From Symsagittifera roscoffensis (lineage: Eukaryota; Xenacoelomorpha; Acoela; Convolutidae): DNA of 64,000 bases. The notes under the pieces were generated by a model. That model saw only the letters and a program-made list of their open reading frames with translations, was not told the origin of the DNA and made no database searches. The number at the start of each line of letters is the position of its first letter. Position 1 is the first letter of the stretch. Both the position numbers and the translations under genes were made by a program. The DNA is taken from NCBI RefSeq assembly GCF_963678635.1, contig NC_087064.1, positions 60,753,548 through 60,817,547 on the forward strand. Reading direction: 5' to 3'. Below, piece after piece: positions 1 through 10,586 of the stretch.

Positions 1-14
1 TTATTTTGTCTAAC

Positions 15-2537
15 CTCTATCATTCGTTCGTTTTCGTCCTTGTTCTCGCTGCCTTCGAAGCACAACATGTGTAGTGGTGTGTTGCCTTCCGCATCCTATA
101 AACAGCATGGATTTTGTGATGCATAAAAGTTAAAGGATACCTTATTGGATAGTCTTCTGGTAAATATTTTACTCCAACTTCAAATGAATATATCATTGTA
201 AGAATACATAAATTGCTACTAAACTAGTTATGAATGATAGAGAGAAAAGTGGTGAAAACATAAGAGATCACACCTGAACAGCGACGTCGGCGCCTGCATC
301 CTGTAAAATGGTCATACAGTCGGCACTCTTCACCCGGTGCAAAGGGGTGGCCCCCTTGTAGTCCCTCACATTCACATCCACCCCCTCACTCAGTAGCATC
401 TCCACTGAGGGCTTGTGGGCAAAGTGACAGGCAGTGTGCAGCAGGGTGCTTCCTGGAAGAAGCTTTATATGAGAAGTCGCAAGGGACCACGTTAAAATCC
501 TCCCCCTAACGCTTTTAAGGGGAGTAGGATGTTAACTTTCTTATAAGATGGAATTTACAGCCAATCCAAGTTACCGTCCCCTCCAATAGGGACCAAATTA
601 CCAACCTACCCCCTGCATCATTAGGGGAAGGGTGTTAAGGTTATTATAAATTCGAAATTTTAGCCAATCCAGGTTACAATCTTTCCCCTAATAGGGACCA
701 AATTACTATTCTCCCGCCAACTGTCTTGAGGGAGAAGGTGTTAACTTTGTAATAATTATGAATTTTTAGCCAATCAAAACCGAGTAATTTACCAGCAGCA
801 CCAAGCAATTTCAAACCACTTAGATAGTGGGTGTAGTACCTTAACTTGGTCTATCTTGAGATTTGGGAGGGGGGGTAAGACGGTTTTGCAAATTGTGTCC
901 CTCGTTCCCCAACCTTGTAAGTGGTTCCCTAATTTGATCTATTTATATTTCAGAGCAACGCATTGTCTTCGTATCTTTATCCGTATACCTTGAATGGCTC
1001 TGCTTCTGATGCTGGCAAAGGGCGCCACTCCCTCCACGTGGTTCTCAATCACCTTGAACAGTGTCTCAGTCTCGCCCTTGACTATCCTGGGCACGTGATC
1101 AGACAAGTATTCATACCACTCGAACAGCATGTCCTTCATGCCCTGGTTGCGCACTACATCCCACGCTGTTTTCCCAGTGTGGTCCTTGAAAGGTTCATTT
1201 CAGTTAACTTGAAACTATATTTTTGTATTATATTTTCATCATTTTTTGAAATTTTGATAAAAAATATCTAACTGAGCAGCAAGAAACGTTTTATTATCAG
1301 GTCCTGGAACTCGGAACTGTACTGTCATAGATTTTACACAACTTGATCGATTGCACATTTCACACGGACGGTTGATTTTTGCAGCGTAATTTGTGCCGCT
1401 GGTATTATAAACCTGTCGAAAAATGAAATAATGATTGAATAGTTAAAGAAAGTTAAGACGAATAATCCACGAGGAAAAAAAACACGAGTTTTTAATTTTA
1501 AAAAAATTGATTACACGTAACCCAATTAAACGCTAAATGTAATGATAGAGGGACTGTACACATTTCGATTATATTGCCTAAACAATGAATGTTGCTGCTG
1601 TATGAAATTCGCCAGAATTTGCATAAAATCGATAAAAATGCTTTTTAGAGGACCCAAAAAATGAATTAATTGGCCTACAAAATCATTTTATGCATTAAGT
1701 TGAATATGATCGAACGTAGCATTTTAGAGGACCAAAAATTAGTACATTTTTCATTAAAAAGTGTGTGTGTGGGGGGGACTATTTCACCCACCTTGTACCA
1801 TGTGTCGCACCCCCATTCAATCAGCAGGTGAGCACAGTTCTTGTGTATGCTACTCATGGCATAGCTGAAGGGCGTGCACTGGGTGGCATTGACTGCATTG
1901 CACTGTGCACCGTGCTCAAGTAGGAACAGTGCCATGCTCTCGTAGCCGAATTTGCACGCCCAGTGCAGGGGAGTGTTGCCTACAAGATTGTAAACCAAGT
2001 ATAATGTTTTGAAATATTAGATTGAGAAGAATATTAGTGAACGGTTAAACTCAACCCAAGTGGTTCGTTTCTGCTTTTCAAAAGTTTAATATTTTTTTTA
2101 AAATTTGTAAATGACGAACTCTTTCATTTTTATAGAATGCGTTCGTACATTTTCTGGCAATGTCACTAATTTGACAAACAAAAGACATGAATCCAAATAG
2201 TTCGGCTAAAAGTAATTAATTAAACATAATTAATTAACACCGATTGGAAAAAACTATGGTCCAGGTTTCATCAAAGAATGAGTACTTGTCAACACTATAC
2301 CCCCTCCACAAATGCTAGTTATGCGACTATTCTCTCAGCCTAGCCCTAACCAGTGTTTGGGTCTCTGGAGTTGACGTAGCTGGTTGAGTTGAAGAAGACG
2401 ACGAACTTGCGCACCATTTCGAACTCGCCACTCTTCACTGCCTTCTGCAACATGTTCTCATACAACCCCATGCCACCCGGGAACACCATGTAGAGGTACT
2501 CACTACCCGCACGCAACATCTTACTCAGAGAGGGAAC
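15..2537 (-). CDS. Exons 4 to 8: ankyrin-repeat region
   Basis: Exons 2537-2351, 1979-1792, 1184-989, 452-274 and 95-15. Repeat cores are visible in every exon after the first: GNTPLHWACKFGYESMALFL, CTPFSYAMSSIHKNCAHLLI, GKTAWDVVRNQGMKDML, GSTLLHTACHFAHKPSVEML, GATPLHRVKSADCMTILQ and GNTPLHMLCFEG. Exon 5 joins exon 6 in phase 0 as WYK|DHTGKTAW, restoring a normal repeat. Coding stretches are visibly richer in GC than the introns. The last exon has a GT donor at 14-13, so the gene continues beyond base 1. Confidence 0.88.
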
Positions 2538-5500
2538 CTGAAAAAAAACTGCTTAGGCTGACAGGGAAATCAAAATATTATAGTTATGTTAACTGTTACA
2601 TTGTCGGCAATGATTTTTCGAATCTGGACGCAGGTAATTAACCAATAACTGCTCAATTTGACACATGAAACCATGTTTTCACTCATTGATTGCGCGTAGA
2701 AAACCGTGTCAAGAATCTGATTTAACTAAAAGCACTGTTTTATAGCCGAATAACTTTCCCAAGATCACCGATATTGCCAAAAAAATTGCAGCAACTATAG
2801 TTAATGTCAAGTTGCTGGCAGCATCCTTTTCATTACTTGTACTAAACCTGCTCTTTTGACACCAGAAACCAATTTCTACTCATTATAATACAAAAAAAAA
2901 CAGTGTCAAAAAGTCAAATTATCCGAAAACGCCTGAATGTATGACCGATTAAGAAGCTAAATCTCATCAATTCTCCTAACAATTTGGCATTATATATAAA
3001 ATTTGGCCATAAAGGTGTAAAAATTGGGAAAGTTCATACGCATCAAAAGTAAAATGCATGAATATAACAGATGATCTATTATGATGTCATCGACAACGCT
3101 TTTGCGCCATGGTCGAACTAACCATAAACAAAATATAAACATTTTGCTTTATATACCTTTTCGCTTATCTCCATCCGTTAAAAAGCTCTAATCGACACTT
3201 CAAGCACCAATAGTCCAATTAATTGTGAGCTTTAGATAAATGATGACTAAAAATGAAGCTAAACTTAAAAACCTCTTCAGTCGATAAAATATCTGGCCTG
3301 TTTATCTAATCATTTCCTAATGTAGGTCACTTTTTCAAATTAAGCCAACAAAAAAGATATGACAAACCTCGACAAAAATGTTGTATTTTGGATGTTTATC
3401 CGGATTTATTTCGACCATGATGCCCGTATTGTAGCCGAGTAGTTTCCGAATTGAGAAGTCATCTTTATTCGACCCACTAAAGTCGTCTAGAAACTCGCCT
3501 GTTTTAGTATTCCGCACTACTACCTTCTTATCAACAGCTACCATTTCTTTCCCGAACATCTGTGCGAACCCGTTGCATTTTGTGATCGACAGGTTAAGGT
3601 TGAAAGAGTTCACGACGTCGCTAACTGACATGTTTTGAGGCACGACTATGACGTCAAAGCGATCTTTCATCTTGTTGCGAATGATTTGTCTGGTCTGGTT
3701 TTGGACCTCGGTAACGTGTTTTACCCAGTTTTCACACCATGTTACATCATAAAGTTTGGCCAAACTGCCCAGTTCATCTTGGCATGATTTCAACACGTGG
3801 GTCCAGTGTGATTTTGAGTTGTCGGCACTGTTTTTGACAGGCATTCCGTATTCGTCGACTGGTGCCTTTTTCCCGAGTTCCAACTCGGCTCTTCGTATTG
3901 TCATTTTGACTTCACCGAGTCGTCTTACGACTGCCTGACATTGCTTGAATTTATACATGAGCATAAAGAACGTGCAAAGATAAGCAGCAAAGCAATGGCT
4001 GTCATAATTTGATAAGTCTTCAGCAGTGACAGGTGTTTGAAGGTGGGTCATTTTCTCGAATGTTTTCAGGGCGAGGTTGAAAGCCCACCTGTCTTGTAGC
4101 AGTATTTCATTTGAGAAAGTGTCGGGGACAAAGGTGTTAATGAGGGCACAAAATGCTTGACTGTTAGCCATGTCCCGCAGAGATTTGATGCCTAAAACAA
4201 TTTAATGCTTTTAGTGAGAGCAGGATACATGCCAGTAAATTTTTCAGGGCAAAGTTTTCCTATTATGGCATCCCGGTTGTCATATCTTTATCAGCATTAG
4301 GACCTTTTGGTCCCTTTTACGTATTTTAAGTTTCGACTGCTAATTTTCGCTCCATTGCAGTGTTTCCGTTTTGATGCTGAGACCTGCAAAAAACTCTGAT
4401 TAGGTCAGTGGGGTTGCAAAGTATTTCTGATATTTCTGTCAAAAGTCAACAAATTGTTAGGAAAATAGTTAATTCAATCTATAATCACCCAGTGCTTTTC
4501 CTTCCTCCGTGCAATTGAACTGACCCTGCAATATTTCCAAAATCTCTTTTTCTGGGGACGATTTCTTCTTGTGTCGTTTATGCATGGGCTTGTAATTCAT
4601 GCAGATACCTTGACCCGAGTACTTTTCGAAGTCGTCGGGAATGGGTTCGTACTCTACTGAGTGTTGTGCCGCGAGAGTGTTTCCGAACCCCATCAACATT
4701 GCTTCATCCTTGTCTACTTGGGTTGTGGGGTTGGATTTAAGGGATCGAGTGGGGATCTGGTCCGGTACCCATTTGAGAGGAACTTCGCATAGCTTACTGC
4801 TGTCTTTTAGTCTGAGAAAGATAAACAGATTCGTTATAAAACATTTAGTTCTTGCTCTCAAAGTATTTGGTTTCATCCCCAAAGCCACTGGAAAAACGCA
4901 AAATTTGCGAAAATTAAGAAATTAAATTTTTCCCCAAAGAAGGCTGCTGATGACATCTTAGCTCCTGGTGGCTGCAACCTGAGGTAGTTTTAAACATATT
5001 TAGTACTCCCAGATTTGTCAAAAATTAGTCATTCAATAAACTGGGATTTGCAAATAAGATCATCAAATTATTTTCTACTAAGAAAGAAGTTGAAAAAAGC
5101 CATGGTCAGCAATGCCCCTATTGCAAATGGAAAAAAGTTGTTATTTGTTAAGTGTTCGGTATTCGTGGATGTTGAGCCATTGAATTAGTTTATTACCAGG
5201 GTGGATATTCCAATTCAATACTAGCTACCATGGGAAGCCGGGAGATTGTCCTTAAGAAATGCTAAAAACGTCAAAAAGAGGAACATAATAACCTTAGAAA
5301 TTCCTGTCGCTCCCATAGAAAGTGAATATCATTCGACACTAGCAACCACATCAAATTGAAAACCTGATCCGAGCTCCTCATTGCGAACAGCCTCCCGTCA
5401 ACTTCGCTCTTGCCTGGAATCACATTCATACTTTTCAGTTCCTTCACCGCCCATTCCACTCTAGTTATGACCTGGTTCTGGGTCAGGTCATCCAAGGATC

Positions 5501-5660
5501 CAAGACGTTTAGGCGTGTATCCGACCATGGAAGTGACCAGGAGTTTCAAGTTGGATCCCTGGAGGATATCAGTGATGATGTTGTTCAGGTTTGTTTCGTA
5601 CTCTAGCAGGCGGTAATTTGCCCAGCCCGTGTAGCAGTTTAATTTTGTTTTCAAAGACAT
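15..5660 (-). CDS. Calponin-homology plus ankyrin-repeat protein gene, eight exons, 3' end outside window
   Basis: Exons on the minus strand, in order: 5660-5293, 4811-4489, 4191-3368, 2537-2351, 1979-1792, 1184-989, 452-274, 95-15. Every junction has an AG acceptor and GT donor, and the phases (2,1,0,1,0,1,0) fit without error, giving about 782 codons so far. Residues 1-123 look like a CH domain (WANYRLLEYETNLNNIITDI, then DDLTQNQVITRVEWAVKEL). Residues about 200-310 look like a second CH domain (SQAFCALINTFVPDTF, DRWAFNLALKTFEKM). Residues about 505-782 hold at least six ankyrin repeats (GNTPLHWACKFGYESMALFL, GKTAWDVVRNQG, GATPLHRV, GNTPLHML). I chose the ATG at 5658-5660 because it is the first ATG in frame and lies just before the CH fold. 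CH domains commonly bind actin or microtubules and ankyrin repeats bind proteins, so a cytoskeletal scaffold is the inferred role. I cannot name an orthologue. Confidence 0.85.
3368..4811 (-). CDS. Exons 2 and 3: linker and second CH domain
   Basis: Exon 2 is 4811-4489 and exon 3 is 4191-3368, separated by a 297 bp GT-AG intron. Exon 2 gives a charged, Lys-rich linker (YKPMHKRHKKKSSPEKEI) and the start of a CH fold. The junction codon reads ALG|IKSLRDMANSQAFCALINTF, which is a typical CH core sequence. After the CH domain comes a helical, charged stretch (VVRRLGEVKMTIRRAELELG) and then about 150 residues with no domain I recognise, ending at KYNIFVE. The continuity of the CH core across the intron strongly supports the splice model. 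Confidence 0.75.
5293..5660 (-). CDS. Exon 1: N-terminal CH domain
   Basis: This 368 nt exon begins with MSLKTKLNCYTGWANYRLLE and ends in phase 2 at a CTAAG|GTTATT donor. The pattern W-x-NYRLL, then ITDILQGSNLKLLVTSM, then LDDLTQNQVITRVEWAVKEL, then LMWLLVSNDIHFLWER follows the helices of a CH domain, with little sequence ahead of it. The upstream sequence has no further ATG in frame before a stop, so this is probably the first coding exon. An extra 5' exon cannot be excluded. Confidence 0.75.
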
Positions 5661-6251
5661 AATAACATTCAAAATGTTAGTTTTTCTTCAAACAATGGTT
5701 TAGAAAAAGGTTTTTGCTTTTGTTATTTCTTCATTAACAAAAGATTTTTTGAATTTTTTGTTTGATTCATATGGTTGCTATCATCTCTGCTGTGATGAAC
5801 TAACGTAAGAAAATATGTACAACGTATTAAATTCAGCAGACCATTTTAACGCTTTGTTGTTTATCAAAAAGTGTGACGAATTGCTGCTCGATCGCTCTGG
5901 CAAAAAATGGTAACACTTGTTATGTAATATGACGTATTTTTTAGAATTTAAGAGTTGAAATCCATATTTCAGCAAGTACCCTAACTCTTTAAGAATTAAT
6001 GAATGTTGCCGTCATCTCATGGACTATCTATAACTACTGAAGTAGTGGGAAAAACTTTGCTCTGCATTTGTTTTCTTTTTCAAAACAGGCATGTAACACA
6101 CAGAAACATTGTACGAGGTGGTTGAGTAAAAAACCATTTTGAAACCCAATCTCTAATAATTTGAGCGGCTTTATAATAATTCGAGCGGAAGTTTTTGTTG
6201 GTCGCTCTCAGTGTCTTGACATAATGGTCTGAAAATACTTTTTTTTAAATT
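5661..6251. promoter_or_regulatory. Upstream region of the CH/ankyrin gene
   Basis: This AT-rich stretch lies just upstream of the first coding exon, between it and a SINE remnant. Any promoter and 5' untranslated exon should be here or further out. I see no clear TATA box, initiator or CpG cluster that would fix the transcription start. Confidence 0.3.
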
Positions 6252-6545
6252 GTGGTTTCTGCGAAGATCAAAAACTATGCAGCTTGTCTAAGGATAGTCT
6301 GTTTCTAATTTATTTCCGCTTTTCAGACTAGGTTTTGTTCCGCGAATCAAAAGCGTTTTTTCGCCGAGAAATTTCATTTGGTGCCATTTTGCCTCCAAAA
6401 TCGGTCAAGCTGTGGTAGTTCTGAAGCTAGAAGACAAGTAAGAGCTTGTCCTCACACACTATCATTACCATGGCTTGGGATCGTATTCAAGATTCGTGGA
6501 TCTTTAAATGAACGCCTTACTTCTGTGAAAAAGGCTTGTACGTTT
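6252..6545 (-). mobile_element. Decayed tRNA-derived SINE, copy A
   Basis: Matches the copy at 63345-63680 along its whole length, with many small differences. The shared core is very clear: AGAGCTTGTCCTCACACACT at about 6442-6461 is identical in both. On the minus strand the head reads TTCACAGAAGTAAGGCGTTC, a damaged tRNA A box, followed by GAATACGATCCCA, a damaged B box. The 3' part (low coordinates) still shows CTGCGAAGATC where copy B has a perfect palindrome. Being more diverged than copy B, it is older or no longer constrained. Confidence 0.65.
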
Positions 6546-8439
6546 AGAATTTTGTATTGAAATAATTTTTGTTTGTTAAAACTTTTTGCAGATATGACTT
6601 CCATTTGAAATGCCTGTGCTTCGCGTGCAACGCACTCGACATTTTTGTTAGAACGGCTGATATTGAAATTCTCGTGTGAGTATTTTTAGCGCCAATATAC
6701 AGATGAAAAATTATATGGCAAAAATTGTTGAAAATTTTAGCAGAATTTTAACTAGAGGCGCCCGAAAACGGGCTGCAAAGTTCCGCGGCGTTCTCGCAAT
6801 GAGATTTCATTTGATTGTAAATGTAGTAAATGAATAGAATCATTTTTGCGGTTGTTCTAATAGGATCACAATAGAATCATCACATAGAATCTATTTCAGC
6901 ATATTGAGTAAAAAATACACCAAAACTACCTACAAAGCCCTACAAGTTTTAAGAAAACTAATATCTCTAAATCATTGTAAAAATTATTTGAATTTTGTTT
7001 CATAGACTAAAATTGTTATTTTTACTATATAAAACACCACTTTTATTTAAAAATCATTTAAAAATTTTTTGCGCATTTTTTTAGAGATTATACTTTTTAA
7101 CACTTTGTTGGGCTGCTTAGGCTACGTAAGAGGCTCAGTTTGATATAAATTTGTCAAGCATTGACTCTGTAGTTTTGGCGTAATTTTTTATCAACTACAA
7201 ATGTCAAAAAAATCCTTTTTTGGTTTATTTTTTTGGGCCCCAATTTCGCGCCAAAATCTTCACCGTATTCATTTTGATAAAACTTCAAGCAAGTTTTGTC
7301 CTCATTTTTTTTCGCCTCAGCTCGACCCAATTTGTGAGGAAAACGCGTTTTCAACCAATAGTTCAATGCGTTTTTTTCCGGATAGCTTAAGTCAGCACTG
7401 TATGTATAAATTGAGAAATCATTTGTTAAAAATGAAGTTTCTCGGGAAACCTTATCAAAAAAATCTAGCGAATAATTTTCAGATGGCTTCAGAAAAAAAA
7501 CGTAAAAATTTTCCACTATCAGATTTTTCTGAATCAGATTAGTTTTGAATGGAAATTTGCGACATGTTAAGTTTGACAACATGAGGAAATTCGGAAGAAT
7601 CGGTCAGAAAAATTAGTCATAGAGCTGTGGGCAGACAAAACTTTCCGCCGGACTTCAACTACTATTTTGAATTTTGCTCGAATAATCATCAGTTCTTCCA
7701 GCACCATTTGAATCATTTGATACTGACTCTGTTGCTTTACCAAAAAGTCTTCATTTTCACACAAAAAAAAATGAATGTAAAATGTCTTCAACTCGTTTTC
7801 TTTTTGGTATGCTAATGATTGAAGGCTTGAATTTAAAATAAAACTAAAATATTGAAATTTTTGGAAGACAATTTGTCTTCTTCACTTAATCTAACAAAAC
7901 TAACCTTTTTTAGTTGACCTTTTTTCTTTTTAGCTGAAGATTGTTATACGTAAGCAGCAAAGTGTCATCTAAACAATTTTCTGATAACTATAAAAGAACT
8001 TGATTTTATTTTCACTATATATGTGTGCTCCTTCACTTTCATCAGCTTTAGAAAGTTTTCAGCTTTTGCTTGAATCAATTGAGTCTATCAAAGGCCTGTT
8101 TTTTCATAATATTCGTTATTAGGCACAAATGACTTTTTTATCTCCAAACAATTACTGTTGGAATGAGGCTCAAATCGTAAATTTTCTTTTTCAATGTTCG
8201 TTATACTTGCAATTTTTACGCTCGCCTAACGTTACTAATTGTCTTTTTGAATTTGTTTTTTTTTTCATAATGGAAAATTAATTCCAAATTTATTCGAAGT
8301 TTTTTAGCTTTCCTCAGAAACTTCTACTGATTTTTTCAAAAAAATATATATCAAATAAAAAACCTCCTATTCCCCTGAAAGCCTGCATGCTCTTCTAGAA
8401 TCTTTCTACTTGACCCCGCTGTCTACAGTCTTCGAAAAA
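6546..8439. other. AT-rich intergenic sequence, no recognisable gene
   Basis: Long T and A runs dominate. Reading frames of 113 codons (plus, 7201-7542) and about 140 codons (minus, 7154-7582) overlap around 7.2-7.6 kb. The minus frame contains SADLSYPEKNALNYWLKTRF but no domain I know. It may be a remnant of a repeat or chance. No RNA gene or transposon end was found. Confidence 0.3.
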
Positions 8440-9445
8440 GTCTGTGGGGGTAATTGACCCATATTTTTGTGGGGGAATATTTGACCCATATTTATGATAT
8501 TTTTTTGGTTTTAATGAATAAAACAGTTTTGTAAAGCTCACTGCATACGCATATTTCTGAAAACAAAATCATGTCCCTCGGAATATTCAAGTTTTTGAGT
8601 TTTGACCGTTTTGAGAATCCTGTTTTTTCCCGAAAACAAACCTCCTAAATCTGATATTGTGGTTCATTGGCCGTTTTTTAAACTTTTTGAAAATTGTCGA
8701 AAACCTCCCTAGTCTATCTGATTTTTTTTGGTTCAATTCAAAGAACAGGCTGCGGAAAGCTCATCTTGTTATGCTACTACGACCACATTTTTCTGACATC
8801 AAAAGTTATGGCCTACGGATGTTTTGTTTTTGATCGTTTTTTTTAAAAGTTTTTGTTTTTTCTTCGAAAACTATCCTCCTAAATGTGGGTTATCGGGTTC
8901 AATCGAAATTACAAAGTTGCGTGAAATTCTGCGGCATGAGCGACTACGCCCTATTTTTTTGCTCAAAAAGCTATGATTCTCAGAAATGTCAAATTTTTGA
9001 TTTGTTGATTGTTTTTTAAATTTCTCTCGTTAAATATCCTGCAAAATCTGATATAATAGTTTAAGTCAACGCATTAGGTATTTCAGGTTTAATCGTTTTT
9101 TTTTGTAAATTGCTACGCTCTCTTTCTTTTCAAAAAAAGTTTTGGCCTTCAAACAAATGAAAAATTTAAAATTTTAAAATTTTAACCGTTTTTTGTGACT
9201 TTTATTGAAAATAGTTGCGCCAAAGCTCAGGTTAAGTGTTCAACCGAGAAACCCGATTTGGGCAATTTTCTTTTCTTTGGTGGCCACGACCTGTTGTTAG
9301 CAGAAAAAAGTTACTGCATTCGGAAAGTCAAAGTTTTTGAATTTCGACCCTTTCTAAGAAATTTTTCGAAATTCCATAAAAACTTCAGTATCAAATCTGA
9401 GAAGAAATTTTTGATCGATAGAAGCGGTTGCGCGAATTTCGCCTG
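8440..9445. repeat. Degenerate tandem satellite, period about 165-177 bp
   Basis: Five diverged units share the order: a GCTACGACC-like block, a T-rich block, AAAAGTTATGGCCT, a TTTTTGATTTTGACCGTTTT-like block, CCTCCTAAATCTGAT, then GGTTCAAT. The CCTCC(T/C)AAAT anchor recurs at about 8704, 8875, 9038 and 9215, spaced 171, 163 and 177. A shorter unit starts near 8640. A small direct repeat of GTGGGGG..TTGACCCATATTT sits at its left edge (8446-8500). Open frames here are by-products of the repeat. Confidence 0.55.
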
Positions 9446-10219
9446 AATTTTGTACCGCATCAGAATAACAAAAAAAAATATCAAACACGTACATCCAGTC
9501 TTAGCTGGGCCCTAGGTGTCCTTCGTGGAATAAAACGAAAATATAGGTAAGTTACTTATTTTTGGAAAGTCATTTTGAGATCAAATTTGCTTAAAACAAT
9601 TTCAAGGTTGATACACTTTAATTCAATGCAACTAAAGGTTAATTTTCAAAGTATTTATAGGTAGGTATACTGAAGGAAATGCACATGTGTTGAGGTGTTG
9701 TAAGGTACTATTTAAGATAATTTTATCGCATTTTTTCGCGTGTACAATCCCGTTCATAGTTATTTGTTAAAGTAAAAGTTATGAAAAATCCGAGCGAGAG
9801 CTTCTGTTTTTCAAGATTGACAAAAATTTTCGCAGAAAACAATTTTCAAACAGTACAAAGAAGACTAAAAACCACTTTCTCAATTTTTAATTCAAGGATA
9901 TAAAAAACATTCCCCATAAATTTTTCTCTAGTTTTTTAACTACGACTTTGACTGCTTTCACCAATTGCTTGTTAACCTTTAGCACCTGTATCTCGTTTTT
10001 TTGATATTTTCTATAATCAATCGGAATAGTGTTTCTTTCTGTTACAACTTTGATCAAATCTATTGGTTTAGATTCAGCACTTCGTCTTTTCTCGTCAGCT
10101 CTTCGTCTTTTTCGTATTTAGAGATATAGGGGCACCAACATGTATTTCTCAAACCAAAACGAGTTTCAGTTGCCTCTCCAAACCTCAAAAGTTAAGCCGC
10201 ATGCAGAGTCGCATCTTGA
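9446..10219. other. Left flank of the Polinton
   Basis: AT-rich single-copy-looking sequence between the satellite and the Polinton target site. No gene, RNA or repeat end is recognisable. Confidence 0.3.
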
Positions 10220-10225
10220 ATAACT
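10220..10225. repeat. Left target-site duplication ATAACT
   Basis: Six bases directly before the terminal AGTAGTATATG. Five of six match the six bases after the right end (ATAACA). Confidence 0.75.
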
Positions 10226-10474
10226 AGTAGTATATGTAGGGTAGAAATCGCTGAGGGGAGAGGGGTGCGGACCACCATGAATTAAGATGGGCTTTAGAGT
10301 ATCCGGTCCGCACCCTATGAATTAACATAGGGAAAAGAATTTCTACTGTTTTACAATAGGTTATAGGTTTCAGAGTTTCAGATGGTAAAATGGTAAGTTT
10401 CGAGGAAAATTTTTGTTTTCAAAAAATTTTTGGCGCCCGATTTACCGATACAGCAATGTTTCAGATTCTAAACG
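10226..10474 (+). repeat. Polinton left terminal inverted repeat
   Basis: Matches the reverse complement of 31488-31789. Anchors include AGAAATCGC, GAGTATCC(G/C)GTCCGCACC, TATAGGTTTCAGAGTTTCAG and CGATTTACCGATACAGCAAT (the last two identical in both repeats). The repeat ends at about AAACG (10474). Confidence 0.9.
10264..10332. promoter_or_regulatory. Two adjoining hairpins in the left terminal repeat
   Basis: Hairpin 1 has arms GGTGCGGACC (10264-10273) and GGTCCGCACC (10305-10314). Hairpin 2 is CCCTATG-AATTAA-CATAGGG (10313-10332). Both are kept in the right repeat even though loop sequence differs. A role in replication initiation, terminal protein or integrase binding is inference. Confidence 0.6.
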
Positions 10475-10586
10475 TATTCTTAATCATAAAAACAATATAA
10501 TGTTAACACAAACGTAGCGTTTCAAGAGAATTTTTTTTTAAAAAGATTAATTACAGAGAAACTGGTCACTTGCTGGTAAGGATACA

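Noticed and set aside
1274-1412. A possible extra ankyrin-gene exon (VYNTSGTNYAAKINRPCEMC) with a good acceptor at 1413-1414
   Set aside because: Exon 5 joins exon 6 directly in phase 0 and restores a normal ankyrin repeat. Adding this piece would break the repeat and lacks a well-phased donor.
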